A stretch of DNA of 45,135 bases from Bog-756 sp036513075 (GTDB taxonomy: Bacteria; Actinomycetota; Acidimicrobiia; Acidimicrobiales; RAAP-2), in the NCBI GenBank assembly GCA_036513075.1, contig DATBZS010000089.1, forward strand, positions 1-45,135. Direction: 5' to 3'. The notes under the pieces were generated by a model that was not told the origin of the DNA, did no database searches, and saw only the letters and a program-made list of their open reading frames with translations. The translations under genes and the position numbers were made by a program. Numbering within the stretch: position 1 is the stretch's first letter; every line of letters begins with the position of its first letter. Positions 44,838 to 45,135 of the stretch are shown here, one piece after another.

Positions 44838-45135
44838 GTGGCGACCCCGACCCCCCTCACCCACGCCGAGATCGAGGAGCTACTCGGCGCCTACGCCCTT
44901 GACGCCGTCGACCGCGAGACGGCCGCCGCCATCGGGGAGCACCTCGATGGGTGCATCCGCTGCGCGGCCGAGGTGGCCCAGCACCACGACGTGGCCGGCT
45001 TGCTCGCCAATTCGGGAGGCGCCCCGTCCGCCGCGGTGTGGGATGGGATCGCCGGCCGGCTCGGCGGTACCTCGGACGAGTCGTGGGACCGGCTCGCCGC
45101 CCGGCTCGAGGTGCCCGACGGGGGCTCATCGGAGC
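44838..45135 (+). CDS. Zinc-finger anti-sigma factor (RskA-like), cut by window edge
   Basis: The first 99 codons of an anti-sigma factor. It starts with GTG after GGAG (44827-44830) and reads THAEIEELLGAYALDAVDRETAAAIGEHLDGCIRCAAEV, the ZAS zinc-binding domain with His35, Cys39 and Cys42 (HxxxCxxC). WDGIAGRL and WDRLAARL repeats follow. The membrane anchor and periplasmic part expected in RskA-like proteins lie beyond the window. It should bind and hold the SigK-like factor encoded immediately upstream, probably releasing it on a redox or envelope signal. It overlaps the open sigma frame by at least 298 bases in another frame, which is abnormal. Confidence 0.85.
   Translation, partial: MATPTPLTHAEIEELLGAYALDAVDRETAAAIGEHLDGCIRCAAEVAQHHDVAGLLANSGGAPSAAVWDGIAGRLGGTSDESWDRLAARLEVPDGGSSE

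Overview
The window is GC-rich actinobacterial chromosome. GTG starts are common, third codon positions are strongly G/C, and several genes have mycobacterial-type relatives: an EthA-like Baeyer-Villiger monooxygenase, a WS/DGAT acyltransferase beside a LipC-like esterase, a DosRS-like two-component pair and a SigK/RskA-like pair. An Acidimicrobiia or related deep actinobacterial lineage fits, but this is inference from gene content. No rRNA, tRNA, CRISPR array, insertion sequence or prophage was seen. No intergenic gap exceeds about 275 bases; the largest are 20428-20701, 38709-38977, 12890-13130 and 38263-38498.

Layout. 1-1235: start of an Lhr-type helicase, running off the left edge. 1380-5047: two oxidoreductases, a DUF302 protein and a TrmH/SpoU RNA methyltransferase. 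5155-7374: monomeric isocitrate dehydrogenase. 7412-9021: an ECF42-type sigma factor translationally coupled to a YCII/DGPF protein. 9158-12877 (minus): EthA-like monooxygenase, frameshifted MFS exporter and TetR regulator. 13131-14573: Cys-type sulfatase. 14587-17593 (minus): ABC exporter (ATPase and permease) and a small conserved protein. 17694-19632: divergent GAF histidine kinase and NarL-type regulator. 19669-21837: two small helical unknowns, a STAS protein and a GNAT. 21967-23838: divergent TetR and NAD-dependent epimerase with a clear operator. 23923-28063: beta-propeller lipoprotein, WS/DGAT and LipC-like esterase. 28226-33237: branched-chain-type ABC importer with a fused LivH-LivM permease. 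33313-38262: SDR, then divergent valS and cysS only 21 bp apart. 38499-40785: cold-shock protein, acyl-CoA dehydrogenase and LMW phosphatase-like protein. 40874-43062: FUSC transporter split by a frameshift. 43109-45135: GNAT, DUF4395 protein, SigK-like sigma factor and the start of its anti-sigma factor.

Two things stand out at whole-window scale. First, a TANNNT hexamer lies 6-9 nt upstream of the start codon in at least nine genes (lhr, trmH, ethA-like, kinase, valS, cysS, FUSC, DUF4395, sigma). This is the geometry of leaderless transcription. valS and cysS appear to share one symmetric -10 element. Second, two membrane transporter genes (MFS, FUSC) carry single-base frame disruptions, and the sigma gene lacks a stop where one is expected. 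This could be real decay or consensus error. No single cluster can be shown to be a new system. The best candidates for undescribed biology are the helical-protein/STAS/GNAT group next to the DosRS-like pair and the operator architectures listed as findings.
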